Shown here piece after piece: positions 33,180 to 43,437 of a stretch of 44,451 nt of DNA; position 1 is the stretch's first letter, and the number at the start of each line of letters is the position of its first letter. The stretch lies in assembly GCA_900315265.1 (NCBI GenBank), contig OMYN01000014.1, positions 1-44,451 on the forward strand, given 5' to 3'. Source of the stretch: an uncultured Eubacteriales bacterium (GTDB taxonomy: Bacteria > Bacillota > Clostridia > Lachnospirales > Bianqueaceae). A model generated the notes under the pieces. That model made no database searches. It saw nothing but the letters and a program-made list of their open reading frames with translations, and was not told the DNA's origin. The position numbers and the translations under genes are program-made.

Positions 33180-34586
33180 ATGTTTTCTACAACAGCTTTC
33201 AAAATCGGTCTGCCCGTGGCCCTGAATTATCTGAGCAAAGATCCTGAAAAGAACATTCCCAAGCTGATGTCTTGGGTCGATAAGATCGCCGGTGACAATC
33301 CAAACTCCTTCCCTGTACAGCGTGCCTATATCCGCGACGTTATCAACAACCCGGATTCCAACTGGTACAAACTGATCATGCGGATCTTCCACGAAACCGA
33401 TAATGATGTTATGAAGACCTTCTTCACCAACTTTATCCTCAACACCAATATGATCGGCTGGCAGACTCAGGAAAAGTACCGTAAAAAATATAACTGCAAT
33501 ATTCCGTGGGCTATCCTTCTGGATCCTACCTCTGCCTGCAATAAACACTGTGTCGGCTGCTGGGCAGCCGAATACGGCCACAAGCTGAACCTTAGCTACG
33601 AAGACATCTGCAGCATCATCGACCAGGGACGTGAACTGGGTACTTATCTGTACATCTATACGGGCGGCGAACCCATGGTCCGCAAAAAGGATCTGATCCG
33701 TCTGTGCGAGAAGTACAAAGACTGCGTCTTCCTCAGCTTTACCAATGGTTCTCTGATCGACGAAGAGTTTGCCAACGATATGCTCCGCGTCAAGAATTTC
33801 GTTCCGGCTATCTCTGTAGAAGGCACCAAGGAGTCTCATGACGGCCGCCGCGGCGAAGGTTCCTTTGCCGAAGTCGAAAGAGCGATGAAACTCTTGAAAG
33901 ACAAGAAACTGCCTTTCGGTATCTCCACCTGCTATACCAAAGCCAACGTCGACGTAGTCGGCAGCAGCGAATTTTTGGACGACCTGATCGAACGCGGCGC
34001 CGATTTCATCTGGTATTTCCACTATATGCCGGTCGGTATGGATTCCACCGCAGACCTGCTTCCGACTCCGGAGCAGCGTGAATTCATGTTCAATCAGATC
34101 CGCAAATTCCGCAGTGAGAAATCGATCTTCATGATGGACTTCCAGAATGACGGTCAGTACGTAGGCGGCTGCATCGCCGGAGGACGCCGCTATCTTCATA
34201 TCAACGCCAACGGCGACGTCGATCCCTGCGTATTCATCCATTATTCCAACTGCAACATCCATAAGCAGACGCTTCTTGAATGCCTGCGTTCCCCTCTGTT
34301 CCAGGCTTATCATGACAACCAGCCTTTCAACGAGAACCATCTGAGACCCTGCCCCATGCTGGAGAACCCCGAGCGTATCGTGAAACTGGTCAAAGAGACC
34401 GGCGCTCATTCGACCGATCCTCAGGCACCCGAGTCCGCAGAGCATCTGACCAGCAAGACCGTCCCCTACGCAGAAAACTGGAAGCCTACGGCTGAAAGAC
34501 TGTGGAGCGGAGAAATGGCTAAGAAAGAACAGCGCGACAAAAAACGCCAGGAAATGATGAACGCCAAGGTCAAGGAAGTCAAATAA
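33180..34586 (+). CDS. radical SAM enzyme with SPASM-like auxiliary cysteines
   Basis: A 468-residue enzyme. A helical N-terminal domain of about 110 residues precedes the radical SAM core, whose cluster motif is Cys120-x3-Cys124-x2-Cys127 (CNKHCVGC); GGEP (162-165) binds SAM. After the barrel, Cys331, Cys350 (DPC), Cys358 and Cys391 (RPC) look like a SPASM or twitch-type auxiliary cluster site. The C-terminus is lysine-rich. No precursor peptide or partner enzyme is seen nearby, so peptide maturation is not supported. A role in membrane-lipid chemistry is a low-confidence idea. AAGGAG precedes the ATG. Confidence 0.88.
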   Translation: MFSTTAFKIGLPVALNYLSKDPEKNIPKLMSWVDKIAGDNPNSFPVQRAYIRDVINNPDSNWYKLIMRIFHETDNDVMKTFFTNFILNTNMIGWQTQEKYRKKYNCNIPWAILLDPTSACNKHCVGCWAAEYGHKLNLSYEDICSIIDQGRELGTYLYIYTGGEPMVRKKDLIRLCEKYKDCVFLSFTNGSLIDEEFANDMLRVKNFVPAISVEGTKESHDGRRGEGSFAEVERAMKLLKDKKLPFGISTCYTKANVDVVGSSEFLDDLIERGADFIWYFHYMPVGMDSTADLLPTPEQREFMFNQIRKFRSEKSIFMMDFQNDGQYVGGCIAGGRRYLHINANGDVDPCVFIHYSNCNIHKQTLLECLRSPLFQAYHDNQPFNENHLRPCPMLENPERIVKLVKETGAHSTDPQAPESAEHLTSKTVPYAENWKPTAERLWSGEMAKKEQRDKKRQEMMNAKVKEVK

Positions 34587-34641
34587 TCATTCCGTTTGAT
34601 TAAATAAACGGTTTTCGGTCCTTATACCGGATAATAAAAAT

Positions 34642-34697
34642 ATCCCCGGTCTTCTTTCACTGACAGTCAGTGAAGGAGGACCGGGATTTTTATTTTT
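34642..34697. terminator. strong bidirectional terminator
   Basis: A stem of about 21 bp (one bulge, two U-G pairs) closes a 3-base loop and is flanked by T-rich sequence on plus and A-rich sequence on the other side. It serves the convergent radical SAM and arabinofuranosidase genes. Confidence 0.9.
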
Positions 34698-34723
34698 AAG
34701 CCTTATATTGATTAGAGTGTATC

Positions 34724-36756
<2,033 letters not shown>

Positions 36757-36915
36757 AATACCTGCCGATGTTTCTTATTAGACATATCCCGCCTGAAAAC
36801 CGTTTTCAAAGCCGGTCCGGCGGCATCCGAAACTTTTTATTCATTGTAACATAGCTCAAAAGAAAATGCATCGGGAATGCAGAGCCGATCGGGAGGAAAA
36901 AATCCCTCTCTCTAC

Positions 36916-36944
36916 TTGAACCTCCCTTCTTATTCCTGTATAAT
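36916..36944 (+). promoter_or_regulatory. promoter of the MATE exporter gene
   Basis: TTGAAC (36916-36921), 17 bases, perfect TATAAT (36939-36944), about 35 bases before the start codon. Confidence 0.75.
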
Positions 36945-36979
36945 AATTAAAGTCTAAATTATATGCAGCTGAGGTTTTT

Positions 36980-38386
36980 ATGAATATTAAAAAAATGTTC
37001 GCGGCTTCGGATATGACCGTGGGAGTCCCCTGGAAGGAGATCGTTATCTTTACGATCCCTATGCTGATCGGCAACATCGCCCAGCAGCTTTACAACACCG
37101 TCGACTCCATCGACGTAGGACGCTATATTGGGGACAACGCACTGGCTGCGGTCGGCAGCGCGGGACCTATCTACAACTTGCTCTTTGTTCTGTTCATGGG
37201 GGTTTCCATGGGCGCCGGTGTTGTCGTTTCCCAGTATTTCGGGGCCAAAAAACGCGAAGAACTGAGCCGGTCTATCGGAAACTGCATCACTCTGACTCTG
37301 CTTGCCTCGCTGATCGTAATGGTCATCGGGGCGGTAACCATCAAACCATTGTTAAGACTGCTCTCGACTCCCGACTCGATCCTGGAATGGTGTTATGAAT
37401 ACCTGCTGATCCTGCTGATAGGAATAGCCGGTACCTCCTATTACAATATTTTCGGAGGCATCCTGCGGGGCCTTGGCGATTCAACGTCAGCTTTGGTCTA
37501 CCTTCTGGTTGCCTGCGGTTTGAACATCGTTCTGGACATCTGGTTCGTAGCCGGTCTTAAAATGGGTGTTCCGGGGGCCGCCTGGGCAACGATCATTTCC
37601 CAGTTCATCTCCGCCGTCTTATCCCTGTTCAAACTGATGCGGATGAAAGACACCTTCGACCTGAAATGGCGCTACCTCAAGCTGGAGAAAAAATATGCCG
37701 GGACTATCCTTCGTCTGGGTCTTCCCTCCGGTCTGACCCAGGCCATCTTCAGCACCGCTATGATCCTGGTACAGTCTCTGACCAACAGCTTCGGAGAACA
37801 GATCATTGCCGCCAACGTTATTATCATGCGTGTCGACGGCTTCGCCATGATGCCCAACTTCTCATTCGGCATGGCTATGACTACCTACGCCGGTCAGAAT
37901 GTCGGAGCCGGCAAGTACGACCGGGTACACCAGGGCACCCGCCAGGGCACCTGGATCGCCGTCGGGACCTCTGCCGTCATCACTACCCTGATCATGCTGT
38001 TCGGACGTAATCTGATGGCGATCTTTACCAGCACGGAAAGCCTGGTAGACCTTTCCTATAACATGATGCGCATCCTGGCTGTCGGTTATGTGGCAATGGC
38101 CGTTACCCAGAGCCTGTCCGGAGTCATGAGAGGCGCCGGTGATACCGTAACTCCCATGTGGATCTCCTTGATCACTACCGTTGCTATCCGTGTTCCGCTG
38201 GCCTATGGTCTGGCTTACCTGACCAGGACTCCCGCCAAACCTAACGGAGCTTATCAGAGCCTTTGGATCTCTCTTCTCAGCAGCTGGGTACTCGGCGCTG
38301 TCATCACCGCTATTTTCTTCAAGATCGGAAAGTGGAAGAAAAAGGCCGTTACTGCCGCCGGACAGGCCGCTTCCAAGGAACTGTAA
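36980..38386 (+). CDS. MATE-family efflux transporter
   Basis: A 468-residue protein with about twelve membrane segments and the internal twofold repeat of MATE exporters. The N-terminal half starts KEIVIFTIPMLIGNIAQQLYNTVDSI and the C-terminal half has GLTQAIFSTAMILVQ and GQNVGAGK. Such exporters remove drugs or cationic compounds by sodium or proton antiport; the substrate is not readable here. It is monocistronic with its own promoter and terminator. Confidence 0.92.
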   Translation: MNIKKMFAASDMTVGVPWKEIVIFTIPMLIGNIAQQLYNTVDSIDVGRYIGDNALAAVGSAGPIYNLLFVLFMGVSMGAGVVVSQYFGAKKREELSRSIGNCITLTLLASLIVMVIGAVTIKPLLRLLSTPDSILEWCYEYLLILLIGIAGTSYYNIFGGILRGLGDSTSALVYLLVACGLNIVLDIWFVAGLKMGVPGAAWATIISQFISAVLSLFKLMRMKDTFDLKWRYLKLEKKYAGTILRLGLPSGLTQAIFSTAMILVQSLTNSFGEQIIAANVIIMRVDGFAMMPNFSFGMAMTTYAGQNVGAGKYDRVHQGTRQGTWIAVGTSAVITTLIMLFGRNLMAIFTSTESLVDLSYNMMRILAVGYVAMAVTQSLSGVMRGAGDTVTPMWISLITTVAIRVPLAYGLAYLTRTPAKPNGAYQSLWISLLSSWVLGAVITAIFFKIGKWKKKAVTAAGQAASKEL

Positions 38387-38479
38387 ACTTGCAGATATCT
38401 ATATACGAACTTTGCTGTAAAAACACGGTCTTGGGCAGAATAAGAAATCGGTCCCAACAGTACCACAAAGCATAAAAAA

Positions 38480-38518
38480 TTCCCCGTTCTGAGTTTTTCA
38501 GGACGGGGATATTTTTTT
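38480..38518. terminator. bidirectional terminator between MATE and YhhN genes
   Basis: CCCCGTTCTGA pairs with TCAGGACGGGG (one U-G pair) around GTTTT, followed by ATATTTTTTT on plus. A run of A on the other side gives U residues for the minus-strand transcript. Confidence 0.88.
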
Positions 38519-39239
38519 ATTGAACCAGGCCCAGCACGATCAGTAATTGAGCGGCTGTGTAGGTTTCCATGACCATCCGGTCCGGTTTATCCGCGAACAT
38601 ATGAAAATATAGGATCGAATCGGAAATGACAAAAAGCCAATATCCGATCAGGGTCAATAGTGGCGTCAGGCTTCCGGAGTAAAACAGGCTGACTGCCCGG
38701 TAAAAAGCTAACAAACAGGCTGCATAGATAGTGAACATGTAAACCAGGCAGGGGATCTTGATCCTGGGATCGGCCGCTTTGAGCATCTTTGGAAAGAGCC
38801 AGATGAAGTACCCAACAAAAACCAGACAGACCGGGACCACCCACCAGACAGGCCGCTGGCTGAAAGCAGCTCCAAGACCGGTCCGCGACCAAACAGAAAC
38901 CAAAAAGGCGCTTCCGTATAAAACATGGGCCAGCCAGAAGCCGATCAGGCCGAAAATAAATTTCAGATCATCCAGTTCAAGCAGAGTATCGCCCGCAAAA
39001 CTGGCCAGCAGCGCGGCAGCTGTCAGGATCGCAACTGCCGGATTTTCCAGCGAGCCCTGCCCTGCAAAAATAGTCTGCCGGCAATAGGCACTGATGAAAA
39101 AGACGGCCAGCACAGGCATCAGCAGCCCCTTGGTCCAACGTTTCTTCGTACCCTTTTCCGCCTTATAGGAATCGGCTGCCGATAAAACCAGATAAGCTGC
39201 GAACGCAGCGATGGACAGAATCATCAGGAACTGCTTCAT
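38517..39239 (-). CDS. YhhN-family membrane protein (lysoplasmalogenase-like)
   Basis: A 240-residue protein with about eight membrane helices. Family marks are ASFAGDTLLELDD, IGFWLAHVLYGSAF and SDSILYFH, whose Asp and His residues are thought to be catalytic in lysoplasmalogenases. These enzymes cleave lysoplasmalogen; many anaerobic Clostridia make plasmalogens, so the role is plausible. ATG 39239 is chosen because it begins at the first helix; a GTG at 39326 that overlaps the previous stop is an alternative. It is last in the moxR run. Confidence 0.83.
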   Translation of the reverse strand: MKQFLMILSIAAFAAYLVLSAADSYKAEKGTKKRWTKGLLMPVLAVFFISAYCRQTIFAGQGSLENPAVAILTAAALLASFAGDTLLELDDLKFIFGLIGFWLAHVLYGSAFLVSVWSRTGLGAAFSQRPVWWVVPVCLVFVGYFIWLFPKMLKAADPRIKIPCLVYMFTIYAACLLAFYRAVSLFYSGSLTPLLTLIGYWLFVISDSILYFHMFADKPDRMVMETYTAAQLLIVLGLVQ

Positions 39240-39322
39240 AATTCCGAACCATCCTTTCCTTTGCTTCTTTTGCTTAGTTACGCTGCCTCTGAGGTGCGTA
39301 TTAAATTCAACCAAGCCAACGG

Positions 39323-40492
39323 TCACATCCTGCGGGTCAGGGTCTTCAGATCCCGCCGGGCCTCTTCCGCCTGGTTCTGTGTGACATCGTCCGGACCGTC
39401 CGGACCCGGGGAACGATAACGGGCTTTGAGGTACAGGTCATACAAGTCCCTTGCGGCCTCTGCCCGTTGATCCTTGTCCGCGGCCTCTGTTTCTCCGGCA
39501 TTCACTGCCGACCGGATCACGTCCCCGGCTGTATCCGATTTCGCAAAAGGTCCCCGCTTCTTTTCCGTCCAGGCTGTCAGGCGCCGGAAGCTTTCACGGA
39601 TGCGTCCCCGGGGGCTGCGCCGGTCCTCAGGGCCCCGGCCGATCCGGTCCACCTCTTTCAGCTGCGTTCGGACTTCCGTTACCGATCCCCGGTCTTTAGT
39701 GCCTTCCTCCCCCTGTTTGGCAAAGGCCTTGATCAGACGCCGGATGGCCTTATAGATGATGAATGCAGCTAAAAGGATCAAGAGGAAATATAAAAACCAA
39801 ATGCCCTTTCCTCCGGAGGAGGTAAGGACCTCTTCTGTATCAGCATAAGTGCGGTTTAGCAGACTCGACTGGGAAAAATCGACGGGAGCTTTACCGCCGC
39901 CCGCGCGGCTGACCAGCCAGGACAATCCCATCAGGATCAGTCCTCCGGCTTTTGTTAGGACAAAGACCAGCCCCGCCAGAGCTTTGACCAGGACATGATC
40001 ATAAAGGAAGCGGAAAATGCTTGCCAGACGGCTGCCCAGGCCCAGCCCCATCAGCAGCAGGGCGGCAGCCAGCATTAAAGCCAAAGGCAATATGTTCAGC
40101 AGGCGGTAGCGGCGGCCGGAGGCCGTTACCTGATCCTGACGGCTGAAGCGAAGCAAAAAAACGGTCAAAAGCGCCCATGAAACCAGCCAGACCAGATAGG
40201 TCTTGAGGAGGGCAAAACCTCCGTAATGAAGGCCGAACAAGGCCAGGACCGGGAGGACTAGCCACCAGAGCAGCTGGTGCAGGGCCTTCTTTTTCATCCG
40301 GTCATAGGACAGCTGGTACTGCCTGCGGACCGCCAGCAGGATGGTCCATGCCAGCGCCAAAAGGGTAACCAGTATCCTGGCCCACCCGGGAAAGGGGAAT
40401 TCAAACATGGTGCCCAGCAGGGTAAGCGAGTAGAAAAGGAGGCTGAGGGACAGGCAAAGATCGGCTGCCATGCCGGCCAGGGTCATAACCAT
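39323..40492 (-). CDS. membrane protein, DUF4129-like C-terminus
   Basis: A 389-residue protein. About six membrane segments fill residues 5-190 and another spans about 230-245. The cytoplasmic tail (250-389) is very charged and ends in DLYDLYLKARYR, which resembles the DUF4129 segment found with MoxR and DUF58 genes. Function is unknown. In related clusters a transglutaminase-fold protein often sits here, but none is present. AAAGGAG precedes ATG 40492, which overlaps the DUF58 stop by 10 bases. Confidence 0.72.
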   Translation of the reverse strand: MVMTLAGMAADLCLSLSLLFYSLTLLGTMFEFPFPGWARILVTLLALAWTILLAVRRQYQLSYDRMKKKALHQLLWWLVLPVLALFGLHYGGFALLKTYLVWLVSWALLTVFLLRFSRQDQVTASGRRYRLLNILPLALMLAAALLLMGLGLGSRLASIFRFLYDHVLVKALAGLVFVLTKAGGLILMGLSWLVSRAGGGKAPVDFSQSSLLNRTYADTEEVLTSSGGKGIWFLYFLLILLAAFIIYKAIRRLIKAFAKQGEEGTKDRGSVTEVRTQLKEVDRIGRGPEDRRSPRGRIRESFRRLTAWTEKKRGPFAKSDTAGDVIRSAVNAGETEAADKDQRAEAARDLYDLYLKARYRSPGPDGPDDVTQNQAEEARRDLKTLTRRM

Positions 40493-41568
40493 GTGATTTC
40501 TCCTTTCCGGTCCACGACCGCCACAAGGGGCTTAAGGCCGCAAGCTGCCTGCAAACGGCCCAGCGCCTGCCCATAGGCAGCTGAAAGGCCATTTAGGGAA
40601 AGTTCCTCTGCTGAAAAGGATGATGGGGCCGCGGTCACGATCAGGGCCCTTTGTCCCATTTGGCTGTAGGACGCTGTTTTTTCCAACAGCTTTTGAAAGG
40701 AAAAAGCGGAATCATAGGTAGCCCGTCCCAGGGCGGTCAGCACCCTGAACAGTTGGCTCTGCCCTGCTCCGGCCGGGATGTAGGATCCCTGATAGTCCTG
40801 TCCGGCCTGGCGCATATTGGTGATAAAACGGTAGCGGATCCCGCTCGCCTCCAGTTCTTCGGCTATGGACCTGGCCGTTGAAAAGAGCCTTTCCATCATA
40901 AGGCCGTCCGACGACAGGCGCTGTCCGTGGTCCGTGTTTACCACAAGGGATACGACTGCGTCTTCCGTAACATCATAGGTCTTGACCATCAGCCTCCCGG
41001 CCTGGGCGGTCCGGGTCCAGCTGATCTTTTTCATCGGCTCCCGGCCTGTATAGTCATTGAAACCAATGGTCAGCATGGGGTCTTCCCAGATAAAACGCTG
41101 CACCGACCGGTCCCCCATCAGCCCTCCCATGGTTTTGGAAAGGCTGGCCTTGTCCAGCGGTTTGGGCAGCACCACGACTTCTTCTGTTTGGAAAAAGGCC
41201 CTTTGACTCTGGGTCAGCCCCAGAAAATCCCCGATTTCCAAAACGCCTCCGTGAAAGAAGTATCTGCCTCTTTGGGAAAGGGTCAAGGTCCGCCGCCTGG
41301 TCACCCGCTCGCGGGGCATCAGATACAAATTAGAAGTAACTTTTTGGCTTCGGCTGCCTTTATAGGGCAGATACTCGATCAGGCGGGCAAACAATATAGG
41401 CATCCTGCCCCTGTTTTCGACGACCGTCTCCATCTGGAATTCCCGATCCGGCTCCGTTACCTTGACAAGAGGCCGCGAAGACATATACAAAAGCTGCTTA
41501 GGCCTGTACAAAGAGACCAGCTCCAGAAGGAGGGCGATCCCTGCCAGGATCAGCAAAAAAACGCCCAT
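40483..41568 (-). CDS. DUF58 domain protein
   Basis: The 361-residue protein has an N-terminal hydrophobic helix (3-20), a beta-rich domain with a WTRTAQAGRLMVKTYD motif typical of DUF58, and a von Willebrand A-like C-terminal part (about 205-361). DUF58 proteins occur next to MoxR ATPases and may assist metal loading or complex assembly; the target here is unknown. It starts 5 bases after the moxR stop. Confidence 0.87.
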   Translation of the reverse strand: MGVFLLILAGIALLLELVSLYRPKQLLYMSSRPLVKVTEPDREFQMETVVENRGRMPILFARLIEYLPYKGSRSQKVTSNLYLMPRERVTRRRTLTLSQRGRYFFHGGVLEIGDFLGLTQSQRAFFQTEEVVVLPKPLDKASLSKTMGGLMGDRSVQRFIWEDPMLTIGFNDYTGREPMKKISWTRTAQAGRLMVKTYDVTEDAVVSLVVNTDHGQRLSSDGLMMERLFSTARSIAEELEASGIRYRFITNMRQAGQDYQGSYIPAGAGQSQLFRVLTALGRATYDSAFSFQKLLEKTASYSQMGQRALIVTAAPSSFSAEELSLNGLSAAYGQALGRLQAACGLKPLVAVVDRKGEITWL

Positions 41569-41573
41569 GATCG

Positions 41574-42554
41574 TTACCGGTCCTGCCCGGTCATGCTGTC
41601 AGAGTCTTTGACGCCCTCTTCCATGGGAACGGTCACTTCCTCTAAAAGCTGCGTCATGGTCCTTTGCTTTTCGGCATAGCTTCCGGACGAGGTCAGCACC
41701 AGCCGGTGGGCCAGCACGGCGACCGCGTTGTCCCTGACATCCTCCGGGACCGCGAAATCGCGCCCCTTCACGGCCGCCGAAGCCTGGGCCGCTTTATACA
41801 AGGCCAGCGTCCCCCGCGTCGAAACTCCGTTGGCTATCAGGCTGCTGGTACGGGTCTTTTCGATGATATCCATCAGATAATTCTGCACTTCTGAGGACAT
41901 GGTCACCTTGGCCGTTTCTTCCTTCGCCCTTTTGATGTCGTCCAGGGTCACCTGAGGGCGGACATCTTCGAGCATTTTTTCCCGGTCCGGCTGTACCATA
42001 ACGCTCATCTCCTGGTCGCGGGTCATGTAGCCGACGGTCAGGCACATGAAAAAGCGGTCGATCTGGGCTTCCGGCAGGGGAAAGGTCCCGTAGCTTTCCA
42101 AAGGATTCTGGGAAGCCATGACCATGAAGGGCTCGGGCAAGGCCATGGTCCTTCCGTCGACACTGATCTGGCTCTCGCCCATGGCTTCCAGCAGGCTGCT
42201 CTGGGTCCGCGGAGTCGCACGGTTGATTTCATCGGCCAGGACAATATTAGCAAAAAGAGGGCCCGGCCTGAAAACGAACTCCCCTTCTTTTTGATTATAG
42301 AAATTGATGCCCGTCAAATCGGACGGCAGAAGATCCGGGGTGAACTGGATGCGTTTGAAGTCGCTTCCTATGCTTTTGGCAAAGGCTCTGAGCAGCATGG
42401 TTTTGCCCGTGCCGGGGACATCCTCAAGAAGAACGTGACCGGAGCAGAGAAAAGCGCAGGTCACCTTTCCGATGACATCTTCTTTGCCTACGATGATCTT
42501 GCTGACGTTGCTTACGATGCGGTGGTAAACCGACTGAACGATCGATGGATCCAT
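41574..42554 (-). CDS. MoxR-family AAA+ ATPase
   Basis: A 326-residue AAA+ chaperone-like ATPase: Walker A EDVPGTGKT (44-52), Walker B LADEIN (106-111), sensor SQNP and an arginine-rich lid. MoxR proteins work with DUF58/VWA proteins in assembling or activating protein complexes. It is first in a moxR-DUF58-DUF4129-like-YhhN run. The leader holds tandem repeats described separately; I could not find a good promoter, only a TATAAT on the minus strand at 42850-42855 without a matching -35. Confidence 0.93.
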   Translation of the reverse strand: MDPSIVQSVYHRIVSNVSKIIVGKEDVIGKVTCAFLCSGHVLLEDVPGTGKTMLLRAFAKSIGSDFKRIQFTPDLLPSDLTGINFYNQKEGEFVFRPGPLFANIVLADEINRATPRTQSSLLEAMGESQISVDGRTMALPEPFMVMASQNPLESYGTFPLPEAQIDRFFMCLTVGYMTRDQEMSVMVQPDREKMLEDVRPQVTLDDIKRAKEETAKVTMSSEVQNYLMDIIEKTRTSSLIANGVSTRGTLALYKAAQASAAVKGRDFAVPEDVRDNAVAVLAHRLVLTSSGSYAEKQRTMTQLLEEVTVPMEEGVKDSDSMTGQDR

Positions 42555-42590
42555 ATTTTCCTACCTTTTATTTTCGATGTGCTGATAATG

Positions 42591-42610
42591 TTTCGGACTT
42601 TTTCGGACTT
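42591..42610. repeat. perfect 10-bp tandem duplication
   Basis: TTTCGGACTT occurs twice head to tail, 37 bases upstream of the moxR start codon. Confidence 0.85.
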
Positions 42611-42659
42611 GTTGATGGTTTCAGGTGAAAGGGCCGCGTGATTGTTGCTCTTGTTTCGC

Positions 42660-42711
42660 GCGATCCTCTCATGTGATCCTTTCACGTGATACTTACTTGT
42701 GATTATTTTGC
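42660..42711. repeat. four degenerate 13-bp tandem repeats upstream of moxR
   Basis: Four consecutive 13-base units start GCGATCC, GTGATCC, GTGATAC and GTGATTA, all sharing G(T/C)GAT and a pyrimidine-rich tail. A fifth, GTGATTGTTGCTC, lies at 42638-42650 after a 9-base break. The period puts heads on different faces of the helix. Confidence 0.6.
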
Positions 42712-42854
42712 GCTTATCAGAGGCAAACTGCAAGAAGTACTTGTAGTGCTGTCTGGCAGCTGTCGCCTCTTATTCTGTACGGTTCCTATTCAGTGGCGCT
42801 TTCCATTCAGCTTTTTCTTTGCTGTTTCGTCCAGATTATCTCTCGCCTTATTAT

Positions 42855-42873
42855 AATAGTAATAATTACTATT
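42855..42873. promoter_or_regulatory. Fur-family-like palindrome (Zur-box-like)
   Basis: The perfect 9-1-9 palindrome AATAGTAAT-A-ATTACTATT lies between moxR and the PerR-like gene. Its core GTAAT-A-ATTAC matches the centre of the Bacillus Zur box, though the flanks differ. It overlaps the minus-strand TATAAT and lies upstream of the perR -35. Confidence 0.55.
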
Positions 42874-42888
42874 TTTGCCTTAAAACGC

Positions 42889-42917
42889 TTGACATAAACT
42901 CGTATATCGTTTATATT
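42889..42917 (+). promoter_or_regulatory. promoter of the PerR-rubrerythrin operon
   Basis: TTGACA (42889-42894), 17 bases, TATATT (42912-42917), about 65 bases before the regulator gene. Confidence 0.82.
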
Positions 42918-42926
42918 ATACCTAGA

Positions 42927-42939
42927 AATGATAATCATT
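42927..42939. promoter_or_regulatory. Fur/PerR-type box near the transcription start
   Basis: AATGAT-A-ATCATT is a perfect 6-1-6 palindrome centred a few bases past the expected start site. It matches the core of classical Fur-family boxes, so it suits autoregulation. Confidence 0.65.
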
Positions 42940-42941
42940 GC

Positions 42942-42960
42942 TGAAATGAAAGTCATTTCA
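42942..42960. promoter_or_regulatory. second palindrome in the perR leader
   Basis: TGAAATGA-AAG-TCATTTCA, a perfect 8-3-8 inverted repeat, lies 21 bases before the start codon. It may be a second operator or a leader hairpin near the ribosome site. Confidence 0.55.
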
Positions 42961-42981
42961 GTCTACGAGAGGGTGTGACAT

Positions 42982-43395
42982 ATGGCAGGGCTGAAGCACA
43001 GTCGCCAGAGGGAAGCAATCGTCACGAACCTGAGAATGCGGAAGGACCATCCGACGGCATCCATGGTTTATACGGATATGCGGAAGGAATTCCCCAATAT
43101 CAGTCTCGGGACGGTATACCGGAATCTCTCTTTGCTGGCAGATCTGGGACAGATCCGCAAGATCACCACAGGGACCGGTGCCGAACACTACGACGGAGAT
43201 ATACATCCGCACAATCATTTTATCTGTAAATGCTGCGGTAAAGTCACCGATATGAATGACTTCATCGACAACAGCAAGATCAGAGATCTGGCTTCAGGCC
43301 AGTTCGATGGGCGGATCGACGAGTGCAACATCCAGTTCTACGGTGTGTGCGGCGAGTGCCTGAAGAAAGAGGAAGGCCCGGCGGCGACATCCTAA
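42982..43395 (+). CDS. perR: Fur-family regulator, PerR-like
   Basis: A 137-residue Fur-family repressor. The winged helix (about 5-60) has ISLGTVYRNL. The structural zinc site is Cys82/85 and Cys123/126. Sensor residues align with PerR: His23, Asp71, His77 and His79; Asp at 71 (6 before the HxH) is the PerR-type residue, where Fur has Glu. PerR senses peroxide by iron-driven histidine oxidation. The rubrerythrin gene 42 bases downstream supports this. Zur or Fur remains possible, since the residue argument is by eye. Confidence 0.85.
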   Translation: MAGLKHSRQREAIVTNLRMRKDHPTASMVYTDMRKEFPNISLGTVYRNLSLLADLGQIRKITTGTGAEHYDGDIHPHNHFICKCCGKVTDMNDFIDNSKIRDLASGQFDGRIDECNIQFYGVCGECLKKEEGPAATS

Positions 43396-43437
43396 CAAAG
43401 CAGTTTACAATTTTTTACACACAAGGAGGATCTTACT

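Larger units (their letters stand above)
42555..42849. other. non-coding leader region of moxR
   Basis: About 295 bases without a convincing gene. It contains a perfect 10-bp tandem duplication (42591-42610) and 13-bp degenerate tandem repeats (42660-42711). The remainder is T/C-rich on the plus strand and shows no clear terminator or known RNA. Confidence 0.6.

Noticed and set aside
33147..34445. 432-residue minus-strand frame
   Set aside because: It is antisense to the radical SAM gene, with no recognisable motif.
42638..42711. 13-mer repeats as a replication origin
   Set aside because: No DnaA boxes accompany them, and dnaA or dnaN are absent.
42512..42733. 73-residue minus-strand frame over the moxR start
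   Set aside because: It overlaps moxR out of frame and runs through the tandem repeats; no ribosome site.
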